From Paenibacillus daejeonensis DSM 15491 (GTDB lineage Bacteria > Bacillota > Bacilli > Paenibacillales > Paenibacillaceae): DNA of 64,000 bases. The translations under genes and the position numbers were made by a program. The DNA is taken from positions 1,293,423 to 1,357,422 of the forward strand of contig NZ_KB899659.1 in assembly GCF_000378385.1 (NCBI RefSeq), in the 5' to 3' direction. Numbering within the stretch: the first letter of the stretch is position 1; the number at the start of each line of letters is the position of its first letter. The notes beneath the pieces were generated by a model. That model saw only the letters and a program-made list of their open reading frames with translations. It ran no database searches and was not told where the DNA came from. This document shows positions 41,721 to 49,611 of this stretch, one piece after another.

Positions 41721-42467
41721 TTATGACTTGTCAAAAATCCCCGCGCGGTCCAAAACGACAGCCATCCGCATGAAGCTGTGATTGCCAATCGGATCGCTCA
41801 GATATCCTAAGCGAACCAGCTTGTCGATTGTTGGTTTGGCCCAGGCTGGTGCTTCCTTCTGGACGAGCAAGCTTTGAATCAGTTGCGCCTGCTGCTGCAC
41901 TTGCTGCTGCAGCGCTTCAAATGCCTGTTTTTCTGCCTCTGTCATCGGCGCATCCTCTCCTCTCGTAATGATCTCCATTGCGGCATCCAATTGAGCCTGA
42001 GTGGGTCTGCGGCCAGCCCGGTACTGGGCTGTCGTCAGTCCGAAGGTCATCTCCAGATGGGGATAGTCCTTGAAGCTGACCCAGTCCCCCCCCCAGCTGA
42101 AGCCAAGCCGCTTGGCCTCCTCAACCACTTCCATCCAATCTGCTTGCCCGTCGCCATCACCATCTCGCTTCATATCCCAAGAAACATTGCGTCCATCCGG
42201 CAGCAGCAGGGCAAAATCTAACGCAACGCCATAGTTATGATTACTGTAACCGCCACGCGCATTCGTGACGATTGGACCAGGAGCTGTCCGACCTTGCGCA
42301 TAGAGCGCATCCTGCTCAGCGATCGTCCGGAGCCCTTGGGTAATGACAATCGGCACGCCTCTGCCATAACTGCGGTCCACCAAACGTTTCGCCGCTTCCT
42401 GTACGACCGGGAGGAGTCCCGCAATCGCCTTCGCAGATCTGTTTCTTACTTGCTCTAACGTTACCAA
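41721..42467 (-). CDS. M15-family peptidoglycan peptidase (CwlK/VanY-like)
   Basis: A 248-residue L-alanyl-D-glutamate endopeptidase/carboxypeptidase-like enzyme. Zinc ligands lie in SNHNYGVALDFALL (H and D) and DYPHLEMTFG (H). TQGLRTIAEQDALYAQGR is the family motif. The C-terminal part is a Gln-rich helix (QAFEALQQQVQQQAQLIQ) plus a short domain resembling the C-terminal repeat of phage-type endolysins (WAKPTIDKLVRLGYLSDP). TTG 42467 is chosen because AGGAGGG lies just upstream. No signal peptide is present. Confidence 0.88.
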   Translation of the reverse strand: MVTLEQVRNRSAKAIAGLLPVVQEAAKRLVDRSYGRGVPIVITQGLRTIAEQDALYAQGRTAPGPIVTNARGGYSNHNYGVALDFALLLPDGRNVSWDMKRDGDGDGQADWMEVVEEAKRLGFSWGGDWVSFKDYPHLEMTFGLTTAQYRAGRRPTQAQLDAAMEIITRGEDAPMTEAEKQAFEALQQQVQQQAQLIQSLLVQKEAPAWAKPTIDKLVRLGYLSDPIGNHSFMRMAVVLDRAGIFDKS

Positions 42468-42541
42468 TGCCAGTCCCTCCTCTCTACAGCATTGTATGCA
42501 GCTGCGGTGGCAGACTTCGCGGCGGTTGTCCAAAGACAGAC

Positions 42542-42573
42542 AAAAAAAGCCAACCGGACACACAACCGGTTGA
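42542..42573 (-). terminator. Intrinsic terminator
   Basis: Stem CAACCGG/CCGGTTG followed on the minus strand by TTTTTTT. It ends the lipoprotein gene at 42592-43164. Confidence 0.85.
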
Positions 42574-42591
42574 CCCTCCAGTTTCCTCGAT

Positions 42592-43164
42592 TTAATTAAA
42601 ATAGACAGCCATCCGCCGGTCCATCAGCATGACATTCTTGGCCTTGCCGTCACTGTCAAACACAGCCGAGACGACCAGCGTCTGTTCCATGGCCTCAGGC
42701 GTCTTTTGCTTCATCAGCGTGTCTACCCCTAGCGGCGTCTTGCTCTCCATATCATAAAAGTAGTCCAAGTTTGGCGCAGCCTCATCAATGGCATATTGCT
42801 GACCATATTGCGACTTCATCTCTTCCTTGGCAGTGCCAACTCCCGGCCCTCGAGCTGTTGTGTAGGCAACCTCGTCCCCCTGCAGTGTCAAGAACACGGC
42901 CTTGTCGCCCCGATATCCAATCTTGAGGCCGCCTGCATACTCATGTCCTGCCATCATCCGATCGGATTCTTCGCCTACGCCGGCAATAGCTTCCACCTCG
43001 GACATCTTCATGCCATAGCAAATTTTCTTGGACGTATCATCAATTCTGACGATACAGCCTTCATCTGCTGCCATAGCATCCGGTGGTGCCTCTTCCTGGG
43101 CGCTGCTGCCGCATCCGGTCACCAGCAAGACCAGTCCTGCAATTATCCACCTCTTTGTCCGCAT
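42592..43164 (-). CDS. Hypothetical lipoprotein
   Basis: A 190-residue exported lipoprotein: basic start MRTKR, hydrophobic core and lipobox VTGCGSS with the cysteine at about residue 18. The mature part contains KKICYGMKMSEVEAIAGVGEES, similar in style to SmpA/BamE-like small lipoprotein folds where a GM...EV motif starts the domain, but I do not assign it. Single gene with its own terminator, divergent from the AraC-fusion gene. Confidence 0.75.
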   Translation of the reverse strand: MRTKRWIIAGLVLLVTGCGSSAQEEAPPDAMAADEGCIVRIDDTSKKICYGMKMSEVEAIAGVGEESDRMMAGHEYAGGLKIGYRGDKAVFLTLQGDEVAYTTARGPGVGTAKEEMKSQYGQQYAIDEAAPNLDYFYDMESKTPLGVDTLMKQKTPEAMEQTLVVSAVFDSDGKAKNVMLMDRRMAVYFN

Positions 43165-43354
43165 CTTCTTTTTCTCCCCTTCATCCAGTCCCGTATGTGC
43201 ACAACAAACAAGATTCCCTTACCCGCTGCTCTTCTCCATGAAACAGCCCCGGATAGATTCTAGGCCCGCACACTATCTTTTCTTGAGGCACATGGGCGCC
43301 CGGGCTTATAATAGAAGGAACAAAAGAACAGCCTATCCAGCAGGAGGGATAACT

Positions 43355-45031
43355 ATGCGTCAGCAACCCGTACCCCCAATGACTATGCCGCACTCGCCTT
43401 CCCTTACTGACGGAGCGCCGATTGCAGTGCCCAGAAGGTCCCTAGTCTACAAAGGCACCCGTTCGTCCGTACCCAGGCAAAGACGTATCGGCACATGCGC
43501 CTTATTATATATTAAACGCGGCAGCGGCGAACTGGTGATTGACGATGCCCGTGTCCAGCTAAGTGACAACCTGTTGCTATTGTTGACGCCAGGCATGCAT
43601 GTCACGGAGAAGTGCGAGTCCCACAGTGATTGGGAGGTCTACTATCTGGCTTTTCAGGCTATGCAACCGGTACGATCACACGGGAATTGGAGGATGGAAC
43701 CGGTCCAATCGCTCACGAAGCCAATGTGTCATCACAGATCCCTCACGGATACTCCCGATATTCAGCGACTGCTGGGCGAACTAACCGGTGGAGAGAGCGG
43801 AATCTGGCCTCACCGTTGGCGGCAGCAGCTCGCGCTGACGGAGCTGCTGTATCATCTGTTGCTAGATGACCCCGCTGGTGCTAGCCCCTCAATCTCCGAC
43901 TCCATTGCCCGCTCTGTCACCTATATTGACAGGCAGTATGCCGATCCCATCCGGATCGAGCGGCTAGCAGATTCTTGCGGTTTGCATCCCAGTACGTTCT
44001 CCCGGCATTTCAAGCAGATCGTCGGCATGTCGCCCAGCGACTATCTTACCCATGTCCGCATTGAGGCAGCCAAAGGCATGCTGAGCAGCGCACGCCCCTT
44101 ACGCGAAGTAGCACACAGCACCGGCTACTGCGACGAATACTACTTCAGCCGCATGTTCAAAAAATCAACCGGCGTTTCTCCTTCCTTGTATTTGAGGACC
44201 AATCGTCCTCCAAGCTCAACTATCAAAGGGCGGGGGCTTGTCCTGGAACCACGCAATATTGCCGTTACTTATGTTGATGAGGCGGACCATATGATTGCGC
44301 TCGGTCTGCTGCCCGCTGCCGTACCATCCGATCATGGATTCGATGGCGGTACAGATAGGATCTCCTATTTGCAGCGCTATGTACGCAATCTGCCTTCGAT
44401 CGGCTGTGAAGAGTCGATTGACAAGATGTTGCTCCGCAAACTCCGTCCCGAGCTGATTATCGCCTGCCGTTATATGGAGCATTGGGGCGTCACAGGATTG
44501 GAAGAGATTGCGCCTACCCATTACTATGCCTGGGAGGTAGATTGGCGCAGCGTGCACCGTGAGCTGGGTCAGCTGCTGGAGAGAGAAGCGCAGGCAGAGC
44601 ACAATATTATTGCATTTGACCGACTGGTGCGAACGGCCCGCGCCCGCTTGTTCCCGGCTTGTAGCAACAAATCCTTTGTTTTTCTGGAGACTACGCGGGG
44701 CGGCATTCGCGTCAGTCCGTTCGCCAGCAACGGCGGTTGGCTGCTCTATCACCAGCTTGGCCTGAGTCCCGCCCCGGCCGTCAGCTACAACAACTGGGAG
44801 CATTTTGTGTCTTCGGAGGAAGCGGCGCTTCTCCAGGCTGATTATCTGTTCGTCGGTCGGCGCAGTGGCTCTCAAGCCACCTATACGTCCCTGATGACCC
44901 ATCCTGGCATCAGGCAGAGGCGCGGACGCGTGTTCGATGTCCCTCGTTATCCCTGGGGTAAGGGCGGACCGCTCGCCTTTTCACGGGGCATCCACTATCT
45001 CCTGTCGCTCTATGAAAAACTACACAAATAA
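43355..45031 (+). CDS. AraC regulator fused to a siderophore-binding domain (Btr-like)
   Basis: A 558-residue protein. An N-terminal sensor cupin (about 20-130) is followed by a double HTH (about 175-285: IRIERLADSCGLHPSTFSRHFKQIVG; LREVAHSTGYCDEYYFSRMFKKSTG) and a C-terminal periplasmic-binding-type domain (about 300-555, GLVLEPRNIAVTYVDEADHMIALGLLPAAV, WEHFVSSEEAALLQADYLFVG). This is the layout of B. subtilis Btr, which activates siderophore uptake on binding the ferric siderophore in the cytoplasm. ATG 43355 has AGGAGGG upstream. The next gene is a related extracellular binding protein. Confidence 0.93.
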   Translation: MRQQPVPPMTMPHSPSLTDGAPIAVPRRSLVYKGTRSSVPRQRRIGTCALLYIKRGSGELVIDDARVQLSDNLLLLLTPGMHVTEKCESHSDWEVYYLAFQAMQPVRSHGNWRMEPVQSLTKPMCHHRSLTDTPDIQRLLGELTGGESGIWPHRWRQQLALTELLYHLLLDDPAGASPSISDSIARSVTYIDRQYADPIRIERLADSCGLHPSTFSRHFKQIVGMSPSDYLTHVRIEAAKGMLSSARPLREVAHSTGYCDEYYFSRMFKKSTGVSPSLYLRTNRPPSSTIKGRGLVLEPRNIAVTYVDEADHMIALGLLPAAVPSDHGFDGGTDRISYLQRYVRNLPSIGCEESIDKMLLRKLRPELIIACRYMEHWGVTGLEEIAPTHYYAWEVDWRSVHRELGQLLEREAQAEHNIIAFDRLVRTARARLFPACSNKSFVFLETTRGGIRVSPFASNGGWLLYHQLGLSPAPAVSYNNWEHFVSSEEAALLQADYLFVGRRSGSQATYTSLMTHPGIRQRRGRVFDVPRYPWGKGGPLAFSRGIHYLLSLYEKLHK

Positions 45032-45082
45032 TTCGTTGTAATCCTGCATGGCTATGCAACGGAAAATCAGATAACCTTCTTG

Positions 45083-45105
45083 TTGATAAGAATTATCATT
45101 ATCAA
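45083..45105. promoter_or_regulatory. Fur box
   Basis: TTGATAAGAATTATCATTATCAA, a near-perfect overlapping TGATAAT/ATTATCA array, 20 bases before the ATG of the siderophore-binding lipoprotein. Iron repression by Fur is expected. Confidence 0.9.
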
Positions 45106-45124
45106 TCATGAGGAGAGAAAACAA

Positions 45125-46159
45125 ATGAAGTTGATTTTACACCGGGGATTTCTACTCAGCCTGACACTTTCCCTGCTGCTTGTTCTTCTGGCAGCCTGCG
45201 GCGGGACAAACGAAACGACGGACACCAATAGCGGTACCATCGAAGCCCCTCCCGCCTCAGAGAGCCCTGACGTTCCTGCCAATGAAACAGAAACCGAGGA
45301 CATACCGGAGACGGCAGGTACCCGTACAGTTACGACGGCGGCGGGCGAAATAGATATTCCTGTTCAACCGGAACGGATCGTCTTGACCTACCACGATGAT
45401 ATTGATCATTTCATGGCACTGGGTCTGCGACCTATCGGCGTTCCAACCTATGAACGCGCAGGCAATATCGACGGCTACCTGCCTTACCTGGCCGACCAAA
45501 TGGAGGGCATTGAGAAGCTTGGCAATGCACCAATGCCGGAGCATATTCTTGGTGCCAACCCCGATCTGATCGTCGCAGGTTATCATCATATGCCCTATGT
45601 GGACGAGCTTAACAAAATCGCACCTACCGTCGGCTACGATTGGGTGGTGGACTGGCGCAAGACCCATCTGGACATGGGCCGGACCTTCGGACTCGAAGAG
45701 AAGGCTCAAGCGAATATCGATGCCTTTAATGCGGAAGTGGAACAAACCAAAGCCTACCTGCAGCCGATCATCGGTGACGAGCCCACTGCCTTTATCCGGG
45801 TACGCCAAAAACAGCTGGAGCTGTATGGGGCGGCCAATACCGGGTCCTCTGCCTCCTTCATCCTGTATGATCTGCTGGAGCTGACACCTGTTGAAGAGGC
45901 CCCTACCGAAGAGCCGGTCAGTGTGTTCGCGCTGGAGAGTTTTGTCGATCTGAAGGCGGAGCATATCTTCCTCTATGTTACCGATGGCGATGAGAATCAA
46001 CAGCTGGCCGAGGATTTGTTAACGAATGCGCTCTACGCCAACGTGCCTGCTGTCCAGAAGGGACAGGTCTATCTGGTGGAGAGCTTCCCTTGGGACCGCG
46101 GCGGTCCGATCGCCTTCACTCTAGGCATGCAGGACATCAGAGACTTGGTGAAGCCATGA
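45125..46159 (+). CDS. Iron-siderophore-binding lipoprotein
   Basis: A 344-residue cell-surface binding protein. Signal MKLILHRGFLLSLTLSLLLVLLAACGG with the lipobox Cys near residue 25, then an acidic linker, then the TroA/FepB-type fold: RTVTTAAGEIDIPVQPERIVLTYHDDIDHFMALGLRPIGVP and AERAGNIDGYLPYL-like loops. It resembles the C-terminal domain of the preceding AraC fusion (ALGL..P, HFV/VDL..E motifs, final WDRGGPIAF versus WGKGGPLAF), which suggests both bind the same ferric siderophore. Transcribed from a Fur-boxed promoter. No permease gene follows. Confidence 0.92.
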   Translation: MKLILHRGFLLSLTLSLLLVLLAACGGTNETTDTNSGTIEAPPASESPDVPANETETEDIPETAGTRTVTTAAGEIDIPVQPERIVLTYHDDIDHFMALGLRPIGVPTYERAGNIDGYLPYLADQMEGIEKLGNAPMPEHILGANPDLIVAGYHHMPYVDELNKIAPTVGYDWVVDWRKTHLDMGRTFGLEEKAQANIDAFNAEVEQTKAYLQPIIGDEPTAFIRVRQKQLELYGAANTGSSASFILYDLLELTPVEEAPTEEPVSVFALESFVDLKAEHIFLYVTDGDENQQLAEDLLTNALYANVPAVQKGQVYLVESFPWDRGGPIAFTLGMQDIRDLVKP

Positions 46160-47205
46160 GCGAGGCACATGAGCGGTACGATGTCACGATTATTGGCGGC
46201 GGTCCGGCGGGCATGTATGCGGCCTTCTATGCCGGAATGCGCGATATGAAGGTTAAATTGATTGAAGGCAAAGACTGTCTGGGCGGCTTCCTCCATCAGT
46301 ATCGCGAGAAAATGATCTGGGATGTCGGAGGTCTCCCTCCCATGCGCTGTGAGCAGCTCATCGAGTGGCTGTCGCTCCAGGCCCAGACCTTCCAGCCCTC
46401 ACTTGTCTTTAACCGGCGGGTGGATGGTCTGGAGCGCCTGGGGGATGGTACATTGCGGCTCCGAACCGATAACGGTGATACGCATGATACCCAAACCGTT
46501 ATCGTGGCCGTGGGGCGGGGAATTACGGAGATGACCAAGCTGGATATCGAAGGCGCGGAGCGTTATGAGTTGACCAATCTCCATTATACCGTTCAGGATC
46601 TTGCCCGCTTCCGCGGTAAACGTGTGCTCATATCAGGCGGCGGCAACTCCGCGGTCGACTGGGCCAACGAGCTGGCCGAGGTCGCTGGCGAGTTGATTGT
46701 TGTACACCGTCGCGATCAATTCCATGCCATGGAGGGCAGCATTGCCCGGATGCGGAAGGTAGCAGACGTCCGGACTCCCTATCAGCTGCATAAGCTGCAC
46801 GGGTCTGGAGAAGCGATCCATGTCGTCAGCGTGGTCCACGCCGAGAGCGGCGCGGAGGAACGGATTGCCGTCGATGAGGTTGTCGTCAGTCACGGCTACG
46901 CCAAGGACTATGGCGACCTGCTGCACTGGGGCATGGATATCGGCCACAAAGGCATCCGGGTCAGTCAGCAGACGGAGACAAATCTGCCGGGCATCTTTGC
47001 GGCTGGCGATTGCGCGGACTATGACAACAAGGTATCCCTGATTGCCGGCGCATTTACAGATGCCGTGCTAGCCGTCAATCGTGCCATGCGTTACATTAAC
47101 GCCGATGCCCCTGGCATGGCTTATGTCTCCTCGCATAACGAGAAGTTCCGCCAGCTTAACCGTCAATTGACGCAACAGCATGAGGACGCGCCCTCCCGGT
47201 TGTAG
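46156..47205 (+). CDS. FAD/NAD(P)-dependent reductase (YumC/IruO-like)
   Basis: A 349-residue thioredoxin-reductase-fold flavoprotein lacking the redox CxxC. FAD motif DVTIIGGGPAGMYAAFYAGMRDMKVKLIE, NADPH motif VLISGGGNSAVDWANELAE, and the C-terminal FAD motif GIFAAGDCADYDNKVSLIAGAF. The family includes ferredoxin-NADP reductase YumC and IruO/FchR, which release iron from ferric siderophores. ATG 46156 overlaps the stop of the binding-protein gene (ATGA), so siderophore reduction is the likely job here (inference from context). Confidence 0.9.
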   Translation: MSEAHERYDVTIIGGGPAGMYAAFYAGMRDMKVKLIEGKDCLGGFLHQYREKMIWDVGGLPPMRCEQLIEWLSLQAQTFQPSLVFNRRVDGLERLGDGTLRLRTDNGDTHDTQTVIVAVGRGITEMTKLDIEGAERYELTNLHYTVQDLARFRGKRVLISGGGNSAVDWANELAEVAGELIVVHRRDQFHAMEGSIARMRKVADVRTPYQLHKLHGSGEAIHVVSVVHAESGAEERIAVDEVVVSHGYAKDYGDLLHWGMDIGHKGIRVSQQTETNLPGIFAAGDCADYDNKVSLIAGAFTDAVLAVNRAMRYINADAPGMAYVSSHNEKFRQLNRQLTQQHEDAPSRL

Positions 47206-47241
47206 AGAACAGATAGGGTTGGTGCATAGTTTTGAGTCTAA

Positions 47242-47271
47242 TTGGTGCTCCTCCCGAAAACGTGGTATACT
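47242..47271 (+). promoter_or_regulatory. Probable sigma-A promoter
   Basis: TTGGTG (47242-47247), 18-base spacer, TATACT (47266-47271), upstream of the small gene at 47315. Confidence 0.6.
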
Positions 47272-47314
47272 TGGGCCAACGCTCTTGAAGTTTGGCGTTT
47301 TTGGAGGGATATAC

Positions 47315-47545
47315 TTGCAAACCGTTTGGACGTGTGAAAGTGTCGAAAATTTTGAAGAACTCCTGGAGCAGAAGATGCAGGAAATGAAAGCTATCGGAAC
47401 CTGGAACGTCTACTCTTCAGATGAATTGCTTTTATCGTGGACGGAAGCCATTATCCATTATCCGGTCATACAAGACTCTGAGAAAGTAACTCGGATTCAG
47501 AACTTGTTCACTGCCCGTAGTGCGATTAATATACACGTGTCATAA
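47315..47545 (+). CDS. Small hypothetical protein
   Basis: A 76-residue protein that I do not recognise. The start is TTG 47315 with GGAGGG 6 bases upstream; a longer frame to 47180 would run into the preceding gene and is rejected. Content: TVWTCESVENFEELLEQKMQEMKAIGTW then a helix around DELLLSWTEAIIHYPV. It has its own promoter and terminator. No signal or membrane segment. Confidence 0.65.
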   Translation: MQTVWTCESVENFEELLEQKMQEMKAIGTWNVYSSDELLLSWTEAIIHYPVIQDSEKVTRIQNLFTARSAINIHVS

Positions 47546-47550
47546 AGCGA

Positions 47551-47587
47551 AGCCCTCACCGATGATTTAGTGGTGAGGGCTTTTTTT
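47551..47587 (+). terminator. Intrinsic terminator
   Basis: Stem AGCCCTCACC/GGTGAGGGCT followed by TTTTTTT. Confidence 0.95.
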
Positions 47588-47997
47588 GGTACTGAGCACA
47601 TGGCACCCATCTCAATCCCAGGGCTCTCTTCTGTATGCCACGCGGCCTGCCGAGGCCCCAAACAAAAACAAACAAAAAACATGGTATCCTAATAATCCCG
47701 GTAAATCAGCTTTTTTCGCATATGGCAATTCTTCATTTGCGTTTCTTCTTTTATATCCGATAAGTTCACTGTCAAAATTCCTGTCACCGTCTTGTTTAAA
47801 TCTAATATTACTCAAAAGCATGAATCACTCTGGCGATCCAAGCCTCCCGATCCCACTTTATGTAGTCGGACTACTTTACCTAGCCAAGGATCCATGGTCG
47901 TCCCCATACCCCGTTGGGACATACGGAGTAGGGTGAGATATTTAAATGGATCCAGCCGTCAACGAATATTTGCTGCTGCACGGATGCGTTATGAAAC
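47588..47997. other. Gene-poor stretch before the element
   Basis: About 410 bases without a credible gene. Open frames crossing it have no ribosome binding site and no sensible protein content. The only recognisable part is a decayed copy of a small phage-type gene (next entry). Confidence 0.6.
47885..47960 (-). pseudogene. Remnant of a small winged-helix gene
   Basis: The minus strand near 47890-47955 reads KYLTLLRMSQRGMGTTM, closely matching DYLELLRMSQRDLETIM in the intact gene at 50353-50544. The two share the identical 16-base run at 47915-47930 and 50444-50459, and aligned flanks. Upstream and downstream the frame lacks a start and similarity fades. It is a relic of a similar gene lying outside the present element. 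Confidence 0.6.
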
Positions 47998-48022
47998 AAA
48001 AAGCCCCGCAATATGCGGAGCT
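47998..48022 (-). terminator. Intrinsic terminator
   Basis: Stem GCTCCGCA/TGCGGGGC followed by TTTTT on the minus strand, ending the secreted-protein pair. Confidence 0.88.
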
Positions 48023-48035
48023 TTAAATCAACAAA

Positions 48036-48503
48036 TTAGAAACCAGTCAGCAGTACATTATAATTGCTAGTTGGATCTACTGAAGATCTTGCACTAATCT
48101 CAAAGTACAATGTCGCACCTGGTGGTACGAGAATGTAATTAAGGGTAGTGAATCCGCCAACACCAGCATCTGCCGCATACACTTTTGTCGAAAGCGCTCC
48201 GTTAGTATACCGAATTTGATAGGCAACGGTGTAATTCGCTGTTGCGGGAGACGATAAATTAATTGAAGTATATTTATCGGATCCCGTGTTATTCGACCAA
48301 GTAAACCAATCCACATCAGTGTTAGACTGTAATGGCAATGCTATCGAGGAGCAGCTACCAGTACATAAGGAAATTGGGATTGCTGTTGACAGTGTGTCTC
48401 CAACACCAATTACTTTTGTTGAGGCTTCAGATGCAAAAGCTGATTGAGAAAATGTCAACAAACAGACGGAGACCAATACAAAAAATAGTTTTTTAATTTT
48501 CAA
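48036..48503 (-). CDS. Secreted hypothetical protein, paralogue pair member
   Basis: A 155-residue protein with a signal peptide MKIKKLFFVLVSVCLLTFSQSAFASEAST (cleavage near AFA-SE). The mature part has the layout of pre-peptidase-type beta-sandwich domains: DTLSTAIPISLCTG, NTDVDWFTWSNNTG, PPGATLYFEISARSS. It shares the signal peptide start MKIKKLF, the NTDxDW motif and the LxPGxxxxFxxRSS ending with its neighbour at 48532-48966. No membrane anchor. Function unknown. Confidence 0.8.
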   Translation of the reverse strand: MKIKKLFFVLVSVCLLTFSQSAFASEASTKVIGVGDTLSTAIPISLCTGSCSSIALPLQSNTDVDWFTWSNNTGSDKYTSINLSSPATANYTVAYQIRYTNGALSTKVYAADAGVGGFTTLNYILVPPGATLYFEISARSSVDPTSNYNVLLTGF

Positions 48504-48531
48504 TTTAAACGCCTCCCATTAGAAATGATAT

Positions 48532-48966
48532 TTAAGAGTTTACCGTGAAATCCAAATGATAATTGATTCCAGTGGGATTCGACGATCTTACTCTAAAAAA
48601 TATCTTTTCGCCTGGGAGCACCTGCAGATTGTCGTAGTATTTAATTACGTCACTGCCAGAGCCGTTAATGAATCCCGACTCAAAACCATTTGTGTATCTA
48701 TACTTCGCTTCAAAAAAATAAGAACCGTTTGGTAGTGAAGCAAAAGCAGATAAGTATCTTGTTGTGCTATTTGTGTTGGTGTATACGTACCAATCATGAT
48801 CAGTGTTACTGTCAATCCAAGCTACCTTGTCAGTAAATGGTACAGGGAATAGATCGATCGCTGTGGCTTGAGTATCAGCATAATCTGTAACCGCAAAGGC
48901 TGAAGGCACAACAGACAGCATACAAACTAGAGTAATTGCGACAATGAATAGCTTCTTAATCTTCAT
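48532..48966 (-). CDS. Secreted hypothetical protein, paralogue pair member
   Basis: A 144-residue secreted protein: MKIKKLFIVAITLVCMLSVVPSAFAVTD, cleavage near AFA-VT. Features matching its neighbour: DTQATAIDLF, SNTDHDWYVYTNTNS, LPGEKIFFRVRSSNPTG. ATG 48966 has GGAGGG upstream; an in-frame ATG at 49014 has none. The two genes are 28 bases apart and share one terminator, so they are co-expressed tandem duplicates that have diverged strongly. Confidence 0.8.
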   Translation of the reverse strand: MKIKKLFIVAITLVCMLSVVPSAFAVTDYADTQATAIDLFPVPFTDKVAWIDSNTDHDWYVYTNTNSTTRYLSAFASLPNGSYFFEAKYRYTNGFESGFINGSGSDVIKYYDNLQVLPGEKIFFRVRSSNPTGINYHLDFTVNS

Positions 48967-49233
48967 TATGTCCCTCCATCTAACTTGAATTAGATGCTGG
49001 CCAGCTATCTGCAACCAATGTTACCACAAGATTCCAAATGCTGGGTATGGGACGAACCTACCAAAAAGTTACATAAAAAACCAACAATAGTGTCGGATTG
49101 CGTCAATTTGTGTCGGTTTTCAATTCTGCGCTGTGCATGCCCTTCCGGCGATGCAGTCACCATCTGACTACGTGTATCCCCATTGACGCAATACAGCGAA
49201 AAAAGGTGGACAATTAGTCCAGAATAAGAAAAC
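48967..49233. other. Intergenic region upstream of the secreted pair
   Basis: No open frame with a ribosome binding site and no clear promoter with both hexamers. Nothing further is recognised. Confidence 0.5.
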
Positions 49234-49260
49234 AAAAAAAGCCTTGGATCCCAAGGCTTT
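49234..49260 (-). terminator. Terminator of the host tRNA-Leu transcript
   Basis: Stem AAGCCTTGG/CCAAGGCTT around GATC, followed on the minus strand by TTTTTTT. It lies 14 bases beyond the 3' end of the tRNA-Leu fragment, as expected for the original tRNA unit. Confidence 0.85.
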
Positions 49261-49276
49261 CGAAGTTTAAGTATGA

Positions 49277-49329
49277 TGCGGTCGAGAGGACTCGAACCTC
49301 CACGGGCGTAAGCCCACTACCCCCTCAAA
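49277..49329 (-). tRNA. 3' half of tRNA-Leu(GAG): left attachment site of an integrated element
   Basis: The minus strand reads an anticodon loop TTGAGGG (anticodon GAG at 49324-49326), the 3' anticodon stem GGTAG, a long variable arm TGGGCTTACGCCCG, T-arm GGAGG-TTCGAGT-CCTCT and acceptor CGACCGC plus discriminator A. Upstream of the loop the expected stem CTACC and D-arm are absent; instead CCACT and unrelated DNA follow. So the tRNA is cut in its anticodon loop, the usual crossover point for tRNA-targeting integrases. The intact tRNA should lie at the other end of the element. Confidence 0.8.
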
Positions 49330-49399
49330 GTGGTTTCTCCCACTATCTGAAATGGAACGAATGGCAGGAATGCAGTGGTATCAAGGGTTTAACCCGTTC

Positions 49400-49480
49400 T
49401 CAATTTGTTCCCATTAGGACAGTATTCTTACCTTTGACACACTGTCCGTCCCCCATCCGTCCCCAAATTGTCCCCAGAAA
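49400..49480 (-). pseudogene. Possible C-terminal remnant of an integrase gene
   Basis: The minus strand reads LGTIWGRMGDGQCVKGKN before a stop, resembling the WGQ/GD-rich extreme C-termini of tyrosine integrases that lie against att sites. No coding frame continues upstream. The similarity is short and may be chance. Confidence 0.25.
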
Positions 49481-49506
49481 GGTCTCGACATTCGTCGGGG
49501 CTTTTT
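49481..49506 (+). terminator. Probable rightward terminator
   Basis: Stem CTCGAC/GTCGGG with loop ATTC followed by CTTTTTG. It would stop transcription entering the element from the left. Confidence 0.55.
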
Positions 49507-49611
49507 GTGTAAGTTTGATTATTTTCCAACTATAGCCAAATGATATTTTCTGTCGTATAATGTTGTCGAACGATACCACTCCAAAAATGCGGAGATTTAA
49601 AAGGGGACTGT

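Noticed and set aside
41412..41726. Rightward frame of almost only Ser/Asp
   Set aside because: It is the antisense image of the acidic protein gene, whose strand has the ribosome binding site and terminator.
43028..43354. Upstream extension of the AraC-fusion gene
   Set aside because: It overlaps the divergent lipoprotein gene and has no ribosome binding site; ATG 43355 has AGGAGGG at the right distance.
47586..47936. 116-residue frame between terminator and att region
   Set aside because: It starts inside a terminator T-run and has no ribosome binding site; part of it is explained by a decayed gene on the other strand.
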